Positions 18,262 through 29,103 are shown, counted from the first letter of the stretch. The stretch is 64,000 nucleotides of DNA from Streptococcaceae bacterium ESL0729 (GCA_029391995.1 CP113924.1:1333001-1397000); one strand, 5' to 3'. The notes: generated by a model from the sequence alone, not told the origin. Numbers and translations are program-made.

Positions 18262-18956
18262 TGCAACTTACTCAGTCGCCCCTCTTTGGTCTAACCCTAA
18301 CCATCTTAATCTTTACCCTCTCTTCAAAGGTCAATGAAAATGTACCTAGAGCCTGGACCAATCCCCTCCTTCTTTCAACCCTTGCCATTATTGGATTTTT
18401 ACTTGTTTTTAAAATTCCCTATGATAATTACTACAAGGGAGGCGAAATTTTAAATGATTTAATTGGCCCATCAACAGTCGCCCTGGGTATCCCCCTTTAT
18501 AAGACCTTCCATCTAATGAAGCATCATATTAGGTCAATCACCATAAGTATTGGGCTTGCGGCCCTTGTAAATACTACAATCACAGCCCTTTTAGTAAAAT
18601 TTTTGGGCCTACCAAAACTTGCTCAATTGTCCCTCTTTCCTAAATCAGTAACGACTGCCATGGCCATGGGAATTACAGATAAAATCCACGGGGTCGTCAC
18701 CATAACAATTGTAGTGGTTGTAGCAACAGGTATCCTAACAAGTGCCCTGGGTATCCCCCTTTTAAAATTATTTAAAATAGATGATCCAGTAGCTCAAGGC
18801 ATTGCCCTAGGTGGCACAGGACATGCCGTTGGTACAGGATCAGCCATCATGCTTGGAAAAACCCAAGCTGCTATGGCAGCTCTTTCAATTGGGATGACTG
18901 GTATCATGTATGTTATCTTTGTGCCCCTTGCAGCCCACATCATCTTAGGCTATTAG
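18258..18956 (+). CDS. lrgB: LrgB family protein
   Basis: 232-aa partner of LrgA with about six or seven membrane segments and the signature SLFPKSVTTAMAMGITDKIHGVV and ALGGTGHAVGTGSAIMLG. Translation is coupled to lrgA through a 4-bp overlap. A bidirectional terminator follows. Adjacency to a PDH operon elsewhere in the window is too distant to imply shared control. Confidence 0.93.
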   Translation: MMQLTQSPLFGLTLTILIFTLSSKVNENVPRAWTNPLLLSTLAIIGFLLVFKIPYDNYYKGGEILNDLIGPSTVALGIPLYKTFHLMKHHIRSITISIGLAALVNTTITALLVKFLGLPKLAQLSLFPKSVTTAMAMGITDKIHGVVTITIVVVVATGILTSALGIPLLKLFKIDDPVAQGIALGGTGHAVGTGSAIMLGKTQAAMAALSIGMTGIMYVIFVPLAAHIILGY

Positions 18957-18970
18957 ACTGAAAGAAAAAG

Positions 18971-19026
18971 AAAAAAGAACCCGCCTTATCCTTATTGAAC
19001 TATTAGGTAAGGCTAGGTTCTTTTTT
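18971..19026. terminator. Bidirectional terminator between lrgB and glpF
   Basis: Long hairpin with AAAAGAACC / GGTTCTTTT base and GCCTTA / TAAGGC upper stem, flanked by A and T runs. Confidence 0.8.
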
Positions 19027-19029
19027 ATT

Positions 19030-19737
19030 TTAAAGGGGAAGGACTGAAAAGACTAAAGCAGCAAGCACTGCCCCAACAATTGGTCCAAAGATTGGCACCC
19101 ATGAATAGGCCCAGTCAGAGTCACCCTTGCCCTTGATGGGAAGGATTTGATGGGCTAAACGAGGGCCCAAATCCCGAGCTGGATTTAAGGCGTAACCTGT
19201 AGGGCCTCCAAGTGATAGCCCAAGGGCTAGGATTAGGCCACCGACTGCAAAGATATTAACGCCACCTGCAAAATCCTGCATGCCAAACGATAGGATTCCA
19301 AAGAGGAGGACAAAGGTTCCAATTGCTTCTGTGACGAAGTTTGCTGCATAATTCCTTACAGCAGGCCCTGTCGCAAAGGTTCCCAAAATTGCATCCTGAT
19401 TCTTAGTTTGATCCCAGTGGGGCAAGTAGGCAAGCCAGACCAAGATAGCCCCCAAGAAAGCTCCTGCCAGCTGGGCTAGAATAAAGGGGATAACCTGCGA
19501 ATAAGGTGTAGCTCCATTGATGGCCATGGCGATGGTCACAGCTGGATTAAGATGGGCTGGGCCCAAGTAACTTGACATGAAGGCCGCCATGGTAACAGCC
19601 ATACTCCAACCAAAGGCTATGGCAAGCCAACCTGCTCCTTCTGCCTTTGACTTCTTAAGATTTACAGCAGCACAGACACCATCTCCCAAGAGGACAAGAA
19701 AGAGGGTTCCGATAAATTCTCCTAAAACTGGTGCCAT
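19030..19737 (-). CDS. glpF: Glycerol facilitator (aquaglyceroporin)
   Basis: MIP-family channel of 235 aa for glycerol uptake. The two channel-forming loops are HLNPAVT and ALNPARDLGPR; the Asp after the second NPAR box is typical of glycerol-conducting members rather than strict aquaporins. Six membrane helices are evident. ATG at 19737 follows GGAGATATG, 1 bp beyond the glpO stop; the upstream alternative is not favoured. Third gene of glpK-glpO-glpF. Confidence 0.95.
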   Translation of the reverse strand: MAPVLGEFIGTLFLVLLGDGVCAAVNLKKSKAEGAGWLAIAFGWSMAVTMAAFMSSYLGPAHLNPAVTIAMAINGATPYSQVIPFILAQLAGAFLGAILVWLAYLPHWDQTKNQDAILGTFATGPAVRNYAANFVTEAIGTFVLLFGILSFGMQDFAGGVNIFAVGGLILALGLSLGGPTGYALNPARDLGPRLAHQILPIKGKGDSDWAYSWVPIFGPIVGAVLAALVFSVLPL

Positions 19738-19738
19738 T

Positions 19739-21576
19739 TTACATATCTCCATTCTTTAAGTAGGCAAGGTCTGACTCAGCAACAACCTCCTTAAGCTTAT
19801 CTAAGGCAAGCTCCTTCTTAGACTCATCCCAGGCCAGATAGTCAGCCATTGCTTCAACAACAGGACTTATTAGATCATCAAGGCTGTCCCTTTCAAAAAG
19901 AATATGATTAGTTCTTCTCATTAGATAATCACTAGGCCACAAGGTCATCTCTTCACTAAGGGCATAGAGGAGGCGAGCTGATTCAGCCAGGCTAAGGCCA
20001 GGATAGGCTTCCATGTCACGAGCTAAATCAAATATTTTAAGGGAGTTCATGCCATAAAAATCAGCTATGTACCTTGCCTCTTCTTCAGAAAGACCTGCCA
20101 GAAGACCTGCCTTCATATTTTTTTCAACCGTCTCTTCAACCTTAGTATTGTCAAAGTCTCCACCTGACACTGGATATTCCTTGGAATCAACTTCTTTAAA
20201 CTTTTGTCCGTACTTACTTTCCAGTAAATCACGAATTAAATCAAGGGCCCCTTGAGCCATCTTACGGTAGTCAGTAATTTTACCACCAGCTAAGGTAATC
20301 AAGCCATCGTCTTCTACATCAAGGTAAGAGCCACGAGATACCTGTGAGGGAGAAAGCTCTTTTTCAGCTCGGCTGCTTTCAAGATTATTAAGGACTTCCT
20401 CCACATCTTCTTTGGTGGCCTTCTTGTCCTTATAATCAAGGACGATATCAATAACCTGCTCAAAACTCTTGTCTGATACACTTCCATTATCGCCCCCATT
20501 GTAGTCAGAGCCAGAATTCCCACCTAAAAGAGGTCGAAGGCCTGCCCAACTTGATTCAATATCAGAAAGCTTGATATCTGCTTGAGGGTATCTGTAGTTA
20601 ATGACCTCTAGGAGGTAGTCAACATCCTCCTGGGTAACCTTGGGGTCAAGATAATCTCCCTTATAGTCAGTATCAGTTGTTCCAAAATAAGTCTTATCCT
20701 CTCTTGGAATGGCAAAGACCATTCGACCATCGTGCTTTCCAGTATCAAAGTAGGTAGGTTGAGGTACAGGAAGTTTTTTGGCATCAACCACCAAATGAAC
20801 TCCCTTGGTTGGTCGCATCATAGCTTTTACAGGGCGGGTAAAATTAAGGCTTCTTACCTTATCAACCCAGGGACCACCAGTATTAATCACAAGCTTGGCC
20901 TTAATTTCAATTACTTGATCACCTTCAAGATCACGAGCCTTAACGCCATTTATTTTTTGCTGGTCATCATAGGTAAAACCTACAACTTTCATCCGACTGA
21001 TGGCATAGGCTCCGTCTTCAACGGCCTTTTTAATATTTTCAATTACAAGCCTTGCATCGTTATTTCTAAAATCAAGGTAGACCCCAGCCCCCTCTAAGCC
21101 GTCCTTTTTAATATAAGGCTCACGCTCTAAAACCTGCTCAGGTGTTAGGGTGTAGTTTTCATATTTTGTACCAGTAACATTAGCCAGTCTATCATATAAG
21201 TCCATAGCCACCTTGACTGAAAACATATCAAAGGTTGTTGGCCCTTCGTCATTATAAATCGGTAAAAGCATGGGGTCTGGCTTAGGAATATGGGGAGCAA
21301 TCCTTTGTACGACTGCCCTTTCTCCTACTGTATCAGCCACAACTTCCACATCAAAATTCTTAAGGTAACGAATGCCTCCGTGGACTAGCTTGGTTGACCT
21401 TGATGAGGTTCCTTCAGCAAAGTCCTGCATTTCAATAATTCCTGTTTTCATGCCAGCCGCTGCTGCTTGAAGGGCTACACCAGCCCCTGTGATACCTCCA
21501 CCAATGACTAATAAGTCAAGCTCACCCTCTTGAATTTTTTCTATTGATTTTTCCCTCGAATACTTCGAAAACTCCA

Positions 21577-21577
<1 letters not shown>
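19739..21577 (-). CDS. glpO: Alpha-glycerophosphate oxidase
   Basis: FAD enzyme oxidising sn-glycerol-3-phosphate to dihydroxyacetone phosphate with O2, releasing H2O2. The 612-aa protein has the N-terminal Rossmann motif LLVIGGGITGAGVALQAAAAG (about 20-40) and the GTSSRSTKLVHGGIRYL block. Length and the extra segment near residues 350-410, rich in Asp and Lys, fit the lactic-acid-bacterial oxidase rather than respiratory GlpD (about 500 aa). Start overlaps the glpK stop by one base (TAATG). Confidence 0.95.
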
Positions 21578-23121
<1,544 letters not shown>

Positions 23122-23214
23122 TAAAGCTATAATATCCTTTTTTTAAAAACTTTTACCATCAAAATATCACATGATTTCATCAATTTTTGACAGTTTTTTC
23201 TAAAAAACCTTATT

Positions 23215-24717
23215 TTATATGCCTTCAGAAAGATTATTTGAAATCTTAATTTCTTCGATTAAGGCTTCAATCTGCCTTAAATCATAATTACTTTCATATT
23301 CAGACAGACGATACAACTTGCAATTTTTATTGACCTTGATTGACTGCCGGCAGGTTATTAGAAGATCATAATCCTGCTTGGGATTATAGCTTTCAATATT
23401 GATCCCCTCCTGACCCATTCTTAAATTTTGATAAAGATAGTGACTATAATTTAGGGCAAATATGGGCAGACTTTCTTGGTCGATGGCAATATTGACTAAA
23501 CCTGTACTATTAAAGTCAATGAAGGAGAGGATATTGATATAGCTTACCAGCAGGTAATTTTTGACCCCGCAGGCAGGTTCCTCCTTCTTATAGTTCTTAA
23601 GCTCCTTGAGGGCAATAGCCTGTAATTTACTAGCCAGCCTAAACAAATCCCTACTTATGAGATTTTTTTGCCTCCTTAAAAGATTAGTCCAGTCATACCT
23701 TTCTAGGGAACCATCAAAGAAAAAAAGGCGATTACTACTTTTAGCCAAATAAAAGCCAACCTGCTTTTCAAGCTTAAGCGATATCCTCCTAGTCGGATAG
23801 TGCTTCAAAATATACTCCCTAATATAGACATCAAGCATGGCTGTCGGAAGCCTCTTACTCCGCAAAAGCTCATAGCCATACTGCCTCTTCTCATCAAGAA
23901 GACCCAAGGAGTTGACAAAGGCATAGAGGGCCAGACTTTCAAAGTCAACATTCTTAGAATGAAGCTTCCTAGCATAGACCTCAACAAAGGGCCTAATATC
24001 CTGGTAGAGTTGGTCCACCTGAAAAATTTTATTAGCCCGTCTTAAGGGAATTTTTTTATCACCCAGTAAACGAATCCGCAAGCGACTGATTTCCAGCCAA
24101 ATTAAGAGCCTGGCCTCAAGGTCTGAGCTGACCTTATCAAGGGAAAATTCAGCCAACAAATCTCTTGCTACCTGCCTCACCTGCTTCTTTGAAAAATATT
24201 CACCAAAGAAGCTGGTAGAATTTTGGTACATGTATTCAAAAATAAGGAAGTAAAAATAGCGAATCTGGATTTCTTCCCCTTCCATACTGCCATTTTTGAT
24301 GAAAAGACCGAATTCTTTTAGTAATAGATTAAGTTTTTTTATCCTGCGAAAGATTGACGATTCACTGATCGAAAATTTTTGGGCCAGGTAAACAATCGAT
24401 AGCTTCTGCTCAACCATAAGCTCCCTTAAAAAAAGGAACTCAAGACTATCCTTGAGATAAAAGGCTGTAATTCGGTCAAGATTAAGGCCAGGCCTAAGGC
24501 TTAGGCTTACAAAAGTTTGGCTAAGCTTGAAGCTAATCCCACAACTACCCATAAGCTCAAGCTCACAAAGCTCCTTCATATAGAGTTTTAGCGTATTGAT
24601 TGATAGATTAAGGTGATGACCAAGCTCACTTAAACTAACCTCATCATTTAAGATTAAATAACGCAAGAGCTCAATCTTTAAGGACTCTCTTTTATCAAGT
24701 AGTGCTTCTATTCTCAT
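23215..24717 (-). CDS. Mga-like transcriptional regulator
   Basis: 500-aa regulator with two N-terminal helix-turn-helix regions (about 10-60: LLDKRESLKIELLRYL ... VSLSELGHHLNLSINTLKLYM; about 100-150: LSIVYLAQKFSISESSIFRRIKKLN), the layout of the Mga/AtxA group, and a long central PRD-like region. The C-terminal part is EIIB-like in length. ATG at 24717 has GGAGAAGG upstream; a GTG 26 codons earlier lacks one. Next to the glp operon but transcribed toward it, so glp control is possible yet unproven. Targets unknown. Confidence 0.75.
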   Translation of the reverse strand: MRIEALLDKRESLKIELLRYLILNDEVSLSELGHHLNLSINTLKLYMKELCELELMGSCGISFKLSQTFVSLSLRPGLNLDRITAFYLKDSLEFLFLRELMVEQKLSIVYLAQKFSISESSIFRRIKKLNLLLKEFGLFIKNGSMEGEEIQIRYFYFLIFEYMYQNSTSFFGEYFSKKQVRQVARDLLAEFSLDKVSSDLEARLLIWLEISRLRIRLLGDKKIPLRRANKIFQVDQLYQDIRPFVEVYARKLHSKNVDFESLALYAFVNSLGLLDEKRQYGYELLRSKRLPTAMLDVYIREYILKHYPTRRISLKLEKQVGFYLAKSSNRLFFFDGSLERYDWTNLLRRQKNLISRDLFRLASKLQAIALKELKNYKKEEPACGVKNYLLVSYINILSFIDFNSTGLVNIAIDQESLPIFALNYSHYLYQNLRMGQEGINIESYNPKQDYDLLITCRQSIKVNKNCKLYRLSEYESNYDLRQIEALIEEIKISNNLSEGI

Positions 24718-24814
24718 ACCTTCTCCAAATCTTATAAAGTCATCATTATCTACCTCAAGAATATAATCATTTGGAAACACTGTCAAAAATTTCACCCATT
24801 TAAAAGAAAAAAAC

Positions 24815-24830
24815 CAGGACTTTAGTCCTG
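24815..24830 (-). terminator. Terminator of the DtxR-family regulator gene
   Basis: CAGGAC / GTCCTG stem overlapping the gene's last codons, followed on the minus strand by GGTTTTTTTC. Confidence 0.7.
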
Positions 24831-25487
24831 ATTTTCTGGATTTTTAAGGGCATAAATTTTATGGGCAAAGTCAGGACTTATAGCTATCTTGGCTCCAGGA
24901 AGAATAAGTGAGATCTCATCGCCTTCCTTAAGGAGTTCAGTTTCCTGATCAAGCTTTAAGCCACTTTTTTCAACAAAGTCTAAAAGCTCAGTTGAGTCAT
25001 CAAATCGTTTAATAAGGATTTTATCGCCATCTTCAAAGTCAAGAAGGGATTCCCCGTACTCTTCATGGATAATCTCACCCTGCTTAATTAGGCTACCGTG
25101 AGGGCAGGTAGTTGGCTGGCCTAGAAAATTATACAGGCGGTAGAAAAAATCTGGGTCCTTAACATGCTCAAGCTCTTCTGCCAAGTCATGGACCTCCCTT
25201 AGGGAGTAACCCAGCTTATCGTACAGGAATCGCTCAAAAATTCGATGGTTGTTGATTATTCTTGCCGTATCATAAGCCCCCTTATCACTAAGAATTGCTC
25301 CCTTGTAGGGGGTATAGCTTATATAGCCCTTCTCTGCCAACTTCAAAAGCATTTCAGAGACCGATGGAGGTGAGACCTTGAGTTTTTGGGACAGCACCTT
25401 ATTGGACACATGATTGTTGAGCCCTCCATTTTGATATATAGCTTTTAGGTAATCTTCTTGGTTAGCATTATTGACATGTTTCTTCAT
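24822..25487 (-). CDS. DtxR-family metal-dependent repressor (MntR/ScaR/SloR-like)
   Basis: 221-aa regulator: N-terminal winged helix (about 1-70, with LSQKLKVSPPSVSEMLLKLAEKGYI), a metal-binding dimerisation domain (HRIFERFL, LEHVKDPDF, Cys in TTCPHGS, about 75-140) and a C-terminal SH3-like FeoA domain (about 150-215). This arrangement fits the Mn/Fe-responsive repressors of streptococci. It lies near the metal ABC transporter operon whose promoter holds two matching palindromes, so it probably represses it. The metal (Mn versus Fe) cannot be told from the sequence. The WxL gene in between is unusual. Confidence 0.88.
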   Translation of the reverse strand: MKKHVNNANQEDYLKAIYQNGGLNNHVSNKVLSQKLKVSPPSVSEMLLKLAEKGYISYTPYKGAILSDKGAYDTARIINNHRIFERFLYDKLGYSLREVHDLAEELEHVKDPDFFYRLYNFLGQPTTCPHGSLIKQGEIIHEEYGESLLDFEDGDKILIKRFDDSTELLDFVEKSGLKLDQETELLKEGDEISLILPGAKIAISPDFAHKIYALKNPENQD

Positions 25488-25534
25488 CTGACCGTCCTCT
25501 CTTTCCTTAATTCTACCATTATTTTTTAATAAAA

Positions 25535-25561
25535 AAACCTATATGTAATATATAGGTTTTC
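25535..25561 (-). terminator. Terminator of the 209-aa WxL-like gene
   Basis: AAAACCTATAT / ATATAGGTTTT hairpin with a short loop, T run on the minus strand, directly after the stop. Confidence 0.8.
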
Positions 25562-25565
25562 TTGT

Positions 25566-26195
25566 TTAGAATGTAGATGTTAGTTCTGCTGTGTATTTGA
25601 TTGTCGCCACTACCATATCACCAGGGCTAACGCGTAGATCTTTTCCAACGAGATTTGATTCTACTGAAATGCTTTTAAGTTCCTTAGTAGAATATCCAGC
25701 CTTAGGACCAAGTTCATCATACGCGAATACTTTTGTACTTACGCCTGGGCTAAGTTTGACTGTTGGGTTACTAGAAGATTTAAAAACAATAGTTGCTAAT
25801 TTAGCAGGAATTCTAGCTAACTCTTTCCCACCTCGGTCAGTCTGTATTATATCGTTTGCCAAGGTTGCCGATACTGCCCATTTAGTCTTACTATTGGAAC
25901 TAAAAACTTCTATCTTATCATTAGCAATATCCTTGTACTCAATTGTAAAATTAGTGTCAGTCAGGACTATTGTACTTGCAGTATTATCAGTCGAGATTGA
26001 TTTAAGCTTTACAGTATCACCACCTTCTACAAATGATGCCTTAATATTTTGATCCTTTGTATCCGTAATTGTAGGCTCTGCTGGCGGGTTTGTTGGCGGG
26101 TTTGTTCCATCAGCGTGGACCAGGTTAGTCCCGCCAAGGGCAACTGTGGCTAAGAATACTGTAGCCAGTGCTAGTAACTTCTTAAATGAATTCAT
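25566..26195 (-). CDS. Secreted WxL-type surface protein (divergent)
   Basis: 209-aa precursor with signal peptide (MNSFKKLLALATVFLATVALG, cleavage near VHADG at about 28-30), a Pro/Thr linker (TNPPTNPPAEPT) and a beta-rich region. KTKWAVSATLAND (about 108-120) sits where the first W-x-L motif of WxL domains is expected, with Val replacing Leu, and the protein ends in IKYTAELTSTF, a degenerate form of the second motif. WxL domains bind peptidoglycan noncovalently. AGAAGGAGTAG precedes the ATG. It has its own promoter and a structured leader. Assignment rests on layout and similarity to the other WxL genes in the window. Confidence 0.65.
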   Translation of the reverse strand: MNSFKKLLALATVFLATVALGGTNLVHADGTNPPTNPPAEPTITDTKDQNIKASFVEGGDTVKLKSISTDNTASTIVLTDTNFTIEYKDIANDKIEVFSSNSKTKWAVSATLANDIIQTDRGGKELARIPAKLATIVFKSSSNPTVKLSPGVSTKVFAYDELGPKAGYSTKELKSISVESNLVGKDLRVSPGDMVVATIKYTAELTSTF

Positions 26196-26221
26196 GTCAC
26201 TACTCCTTCTATTTTTAAAAG

Positions 26222-26286
26222 GGCCAGGTAGAAAGAATAATTTTATAAATAATCAATAATTTCGGTTGTGGGTTTTCTACCTGACC
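26222..26286 (-). promoter_or_regulatory. Large hairpin in the leader of the 209-aa WxL-like gene
   Basis: 13-bp inverted repeat (26222-26234 with 26274-26286, one G-T pair) enclosing 39 nt and ending 27 nt before the ATG. No T run follows, so it is more likely an mRNA stability or control element than a terminator. Confidence 0.55.
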
Positions 26287-26294
26287 TTAGGTAC

Positions 26295-26315
26295 AATATT
26301 ACTAGAGGTAATATT
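26295..26315. promoter_or_regulatory. Palindrome downstream of the WxL-like promoter
   Basis: AATATTAC (26295-26302) and GTAATATT (26308-26315) with a 5-bp centre, placed just after the predicted transcription start. Could be a repressor operator or a small hairpin. Confidence 0.4.
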
Positions 26316-26329
26316 TGGGCAACAGGATA

Positions 26330-26358
26330 CAGTATAACATACATGTATATATACCACA
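26330..26358 (-). promoter_or_regulatory. Promoter of the 209-aa WxL-like gene
   Basis: Minus-strand TTGTGG and TATACT separated by 17 bp, about 140 bp before the start codon. Confidence 0.5.
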
Positions 26359-26388
26359 ATATTTTGTATTTTTATGCATAAAAAATAA

Positions 26389-26414
26389 AAAACTCACAAA
26401 ATAGCGTGAGTTTT
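26389..26414 (-). terminator. Terminator of the metal ABC transporter operon
   Basis: AAAACTCAC / GTGAGTTTT with 8-nt loop, flanked by A/T runs, 37 bp after the lipoprotein stop. Confidence 0.8.
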
Positions 26415-26450
26415 ATTAAGAAAATATTAATTTTTAAAAGTACTAAAATT

Positions 26451-27368
26451 TTATTTTAGACCTTGGTAAATATTATTTATGTTCCACTCCATCATTTGAT
26501 AGTAACTATCACCTTCCTCACCTTCCTTGGCTAAAGAATCTGTAAAGAGCTTGGAAGCAATCTTGCGACCAGTGTTTCTTGCCACAGCTTCCATGGTTTT
26601 AGGTGAAACGCTTGTTTCAACAAAGAGGGCCGGAACATCACGCTCCTTAACAATATCATCAATCCTTACCATCTGCTCAGGTGTACCTTGATTATCGGTG
26701 TTAATTTCCCAGATGTATTCAGCATCCATGGCGTAGCGTTTAGCAAAATACTTAAAGGCACCCTCACTGGTTACAAGAACCCGTCTTTCTTCAGGAATTT
26801 CAAGTAATTTTTTGGCCCCTTCTTCATCTAATCTTTGCAGTTTAGCAATATAGCTTGCGGCATTTTTTTCATAGACATCCTTGTTTTTAGCATCGTATGA
26901 AACCAGCTGATCCTTGATATTTTCCACGTATTTTATTCCGTTTTGAATATTAAGCCAGGCATGGGGATCTTCTGTCTTTTCACTTGAATCTTCCGTCAAA
27001 TAAAGGGGAGTCACACCTTTTGTAAGCTCATAGGCATGGTCTTCCTTTCTTGAGTTAACAAGCATCTTTTCAAACCAACCCTTGGCTGTCTCAAGATTAA
27101 AGCCATTATAAAAAACCAAATCAGCCTTATCCATCTTCTTACTATCCTCAGGCGTTGGCTCATAGGAGTGGGGGTCAACTCCAACAGGTACAATATTATT
27201 AACTGAAACCTTATCACCACCTACATTTTTAACCATGTCTCCGATGATTGAGTAGGAAGCAACAACATTTATCTTATCACTATCTGCATCTTGACTCTTT
27301 TTAGAACAAGCAGCTAAGGCCACAAAAGAGGCAAGCATTAAGACTAGATAAGTTAATTTTTTACGCAT
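26451..27368 (-). CDS. Metal ABC transporter substrate-binding lipoprotein (PsaA/MntC/MtsA-like)
   Basis: 305-aa lipoprotein of cluster A-I. Signal peptide ends in lipobox LAAC (Cys21). Metal-ligand regions of the PsaA family are visible: His in VGVDPHSYEPTPED (about 72), His in TEDPHAWLN (about 140), a Glu in VTSEGAFKYFAKRY (about 205) and an Asp near the C-terminus. The absence of a His-rich loop fits Mn/Fe rather than Zn. Last gene of ATPase - permease - lipoprotein, 2 bp after the permease stop. Confidence 0.92.
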   Translation of the reverse strand: MRKKLTYLVLMLASFVALAACSKKSQDADSDKINVVASYSIIGDMVKNVGGDKVSVNNIVPVGVDPHSYEPTPEDSKKMDKADLVFYNGFNLETAKGWFEKMLVNSRKEDHAYELTKGVTPLYLTEDSSEKTEDPHAWLNIQNGIKYVENIKDQLVSYDAKNKDVYEKNAASYIAKLQRLDEEGAKKLLEIPEERRVLVTSEGAFKYFAKRYAMDAEYIWEINTDNQGTPEQMVRIDDIVKERDVPALFVETSVSPKTMEAVARNTGRKIASKLFTDSLAKEGEEGDSYYQMMEWNINNIYQGLK

Positions 27369-27370
27369 TA

Positions 27371-28225
27371 TTATTTACTCCTTTTATATTTAGTAAAATT
27401 GATAAAATTATTTTTCGGTGAAAGAACAAATGAAATCATGAAAACAAGGGATCCAATCAAAACAATGGTTGCACTTGTTGGCAGATTATAGTGAAAGCTG
27501 ATAAAAACTCCCACCAGGCCATAGAGAACACCCAAAAGGCTTGAGCTTAAAATCATCTTAGACAGATGCTTTGTCCACAAGTAGGCCGTGGACGAAGGAA
27601 TAACCAGCATGGCAACGACAAGGACAATCCCAACCTCTGAAAGAGAGGATACTGTAAAAATCGTCAAAAGAAACATGAGAAGATAGTGGTAAAAATCATT
27701 TTTTAGGCCGTAGGCCTTAGAAATAACCGGATCAAAACTTGTAATCAAAAGCTCCTTGTAAAAGAGGCAGATGATAAAAATTACCACAAACATCAGGATG
27801 ACTGACTGAAAAATCTCCTGGGGCGTGACCGCCAAAATATTTCCAAAGAGGACATGATTCAAATCAACTCCACTCTTAAGATTACTAATTAGGACAATTC
27901 CTAGGGCAAAAAATGAAGATAAAACAATCCCAATTGCCGTGTCAGCCTTGAGTTTACTTTTCTTGCTGATAAATTCAATCAGCATGGCCGCAAGGATTCC
28001 AAAGATACTGGCACCTATTAAGGCATTGATTCCAAGCATGTAAGATACCGCAACACCAGGTAAAACTGCATGTGAGAGGGCATCGCCCATGAGTGACAGC
28101 TGCCTTAAAACGATAAAACTTCCAAGAATGCCAGACACTATTCCCAAGGTCACTGATATAAGGAGGGCATTGGTCATACTCACTGGAAGATTTAAAAAAT
28201 CAGCCAACCAAAATAAAATATCCAT
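27371..28225 (-). CDS. Metal ABC transporter permease
   Basis: 284-aa ABC-3 family permease with about eight membrane helices; LMGDALSHAVLPGVAVSYMLG and ALLVA-like VVAMLVIPSSTAYLWTK are family marks. ATG overlaps the ATPase stop by one base (TAATG). Forms the channel of the Mn/Fe uptake system with its neighbours. Confidence 0.93.
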   Translation of the reverse strand: MDILFWLADFLNLPVSMTNALLISVTLGIVSGILGSFIVLRQLSLMGDALSHAVLPGVAVSYMLGINALIGASIFGILAAMLIEFISKKSKLKADTAIGIVLSSFFALGIVLISNLKSGVDLNHVLFGNILAVTPQEIFQSVILMFVVIFIICLFYKELLITSFDPVISKAYGLKNDFYHYLLMFLLTIFTVSSLSEVGIVLVVAMLVIPSSTAYLWTKHLSKMILSSSLLGVLYGLVGVFISFHYNLPTSATIVLIGSLVFMISFVLSPKNNFINFTKYKRSK

Positions 28226-28962
28226 TAATTTTTTACCCCCTTTAAATCAAGATCAAACAAGGTCTGTCCGTAAGCCCGCCCAATCATATCTCTAGTGAAA
28301 ATTTCAGCTACTGGGCCAGCTCCCACTAGTTCCTTGTTGATAATAATTAGGTTATCAAAATAGTCCGTTACCTTATTAAGATCATGATGGACAGTCAGAA
28401 TGGTCTTCCCCTGGGCCTTCAAATTATCAATAATATCAATGATTATTCTTTCACTCACCATATCGATTCCAACAAAGGGCTCATCTAAAAAGTAATAGTC
28501 AGCTTCTTGAGCCAGGGCACGTGCAATAAAAACCCTTTGAAGCTGTCCACCTGAAAGGCTCGATAAGGGAGCATTCTTATAATCCTCTAAACCCACCTCT
28601 TCTAAGGCCTTAAGAGCAAGCCCCCTTTCCCAAACGCCAGGTCTTTTAAAAAGTGGTAATTTGGGATAGGTTCCCGTCAAGATTACCTCAAAAACTGTAA
28701 TCGGAAAGGACAAATCAATCTCACTTCTTTGGGGAACATAGGCAATCCTCCTCTTCAAAGATTGGATAGTTCGGTCATTAAAATAACCGTCTCCCCCTGC
28801 CTTTTTTATCAAGCCCAAAAGGGACTTTAAAAAAGTTGATTTACCAGCCCCATTGGGGCCAATTATTCCAATTGAACTTCCTAGGGCATCGATTTCAAAA
28901 TTGATATCCTTTAGGGCCTCACGCCCCCCGTAGGAAACACTTAATTCCTTTACTTTAAACAT
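28225..28962 (-). CDS. Metal ABC transporter ATP-binding protein
   Basis: 245-aa ATPase with Walker A GPNGAGKST (about 35-43), signature LSGGQLQRVFIARALAQ (about 135) and Walker B YYFLDEPFVGID (about 157). First gene of the operon; AGAGGTTTCT precedes the ATG. Upstream lie two DtxR-type palindromes that overlap the promoter. Confidence 0.94.
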   Translation of the reverse strand: MFKVKELSVSYGGREALKDINFEIDALGSSIGIIGPNGAGKSTFLKSLLGLIKKAGGDGYFNDRTIQSLKRRIAYVPQRSEIDLSFPITVFEVILTGTYPKLPLFKRPGVWERGLALKALEEVGLEDYKNAPLSSLSGGQLQRVFIARALAQEADYYFLDEPFVGIDMVSERIIIDIIDNLKAQGKTILTVHHDLNKVTDYFDNLIIINKELVGAGPVAEIFTRDMIGRAYGQTLFDLDLKGVKN

Positions 28963-29012
28963 AGAAACCTCTTATTTTTTGATTTTAAATATTTTATAAT
29001 AATTACTTTGTT

Positions 29013-29032
29013 AATTTAGTTTAACCTAAATT
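29013..29032. promoter_or_regulatory. DtxR-family operator 1 upstream of metal transporter
   Basis: AATTTAGTTTAACCTAAATT, a 20-bp palindrome with one mismatched pair, overlapping the likely -35 (TTAAAC, with TATTAT 17 bp downstream). Confidence 0.65.
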
Positions 29033-29038
29033 TTATTT

Positions 29039-29053
29039 TTAGGCAAGCCTTAA
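29039..29053. promoter_or_regulatory. DtxR-family operator 2 upstream of metal transporter
   Basis: TTAGGCAAGCCTTAA, resembling half-sites of DtxR-type repressors, centred about 23 bp from operator 1. Confidence 0.55.
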
Positions 29054-29070
29054 TTATTTATTAATAAAAA

Positions 29071-29097
29071 AAGTAATGGGTAAGATGCCCATTACTT
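29071..29097 (-). terminator. Terminator of the lplA-PDH operon
   Basis: AAGTAATGGG / CCCATTACTT with 7-nt loop, followed by TTTTTT on the minus strand. Confidence 0.88.
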
Positions 29098-29103
29098 GAT
29101 TTT

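Noticed and set aside
25591-26052. 153-codon plus-strand ORF opposite the 209-aa WxL-like gene
   Set aside because: The minus-strand frame has a signal peptide, Shine-Dalgarno and terminator; the plus-strand frame has none of these.
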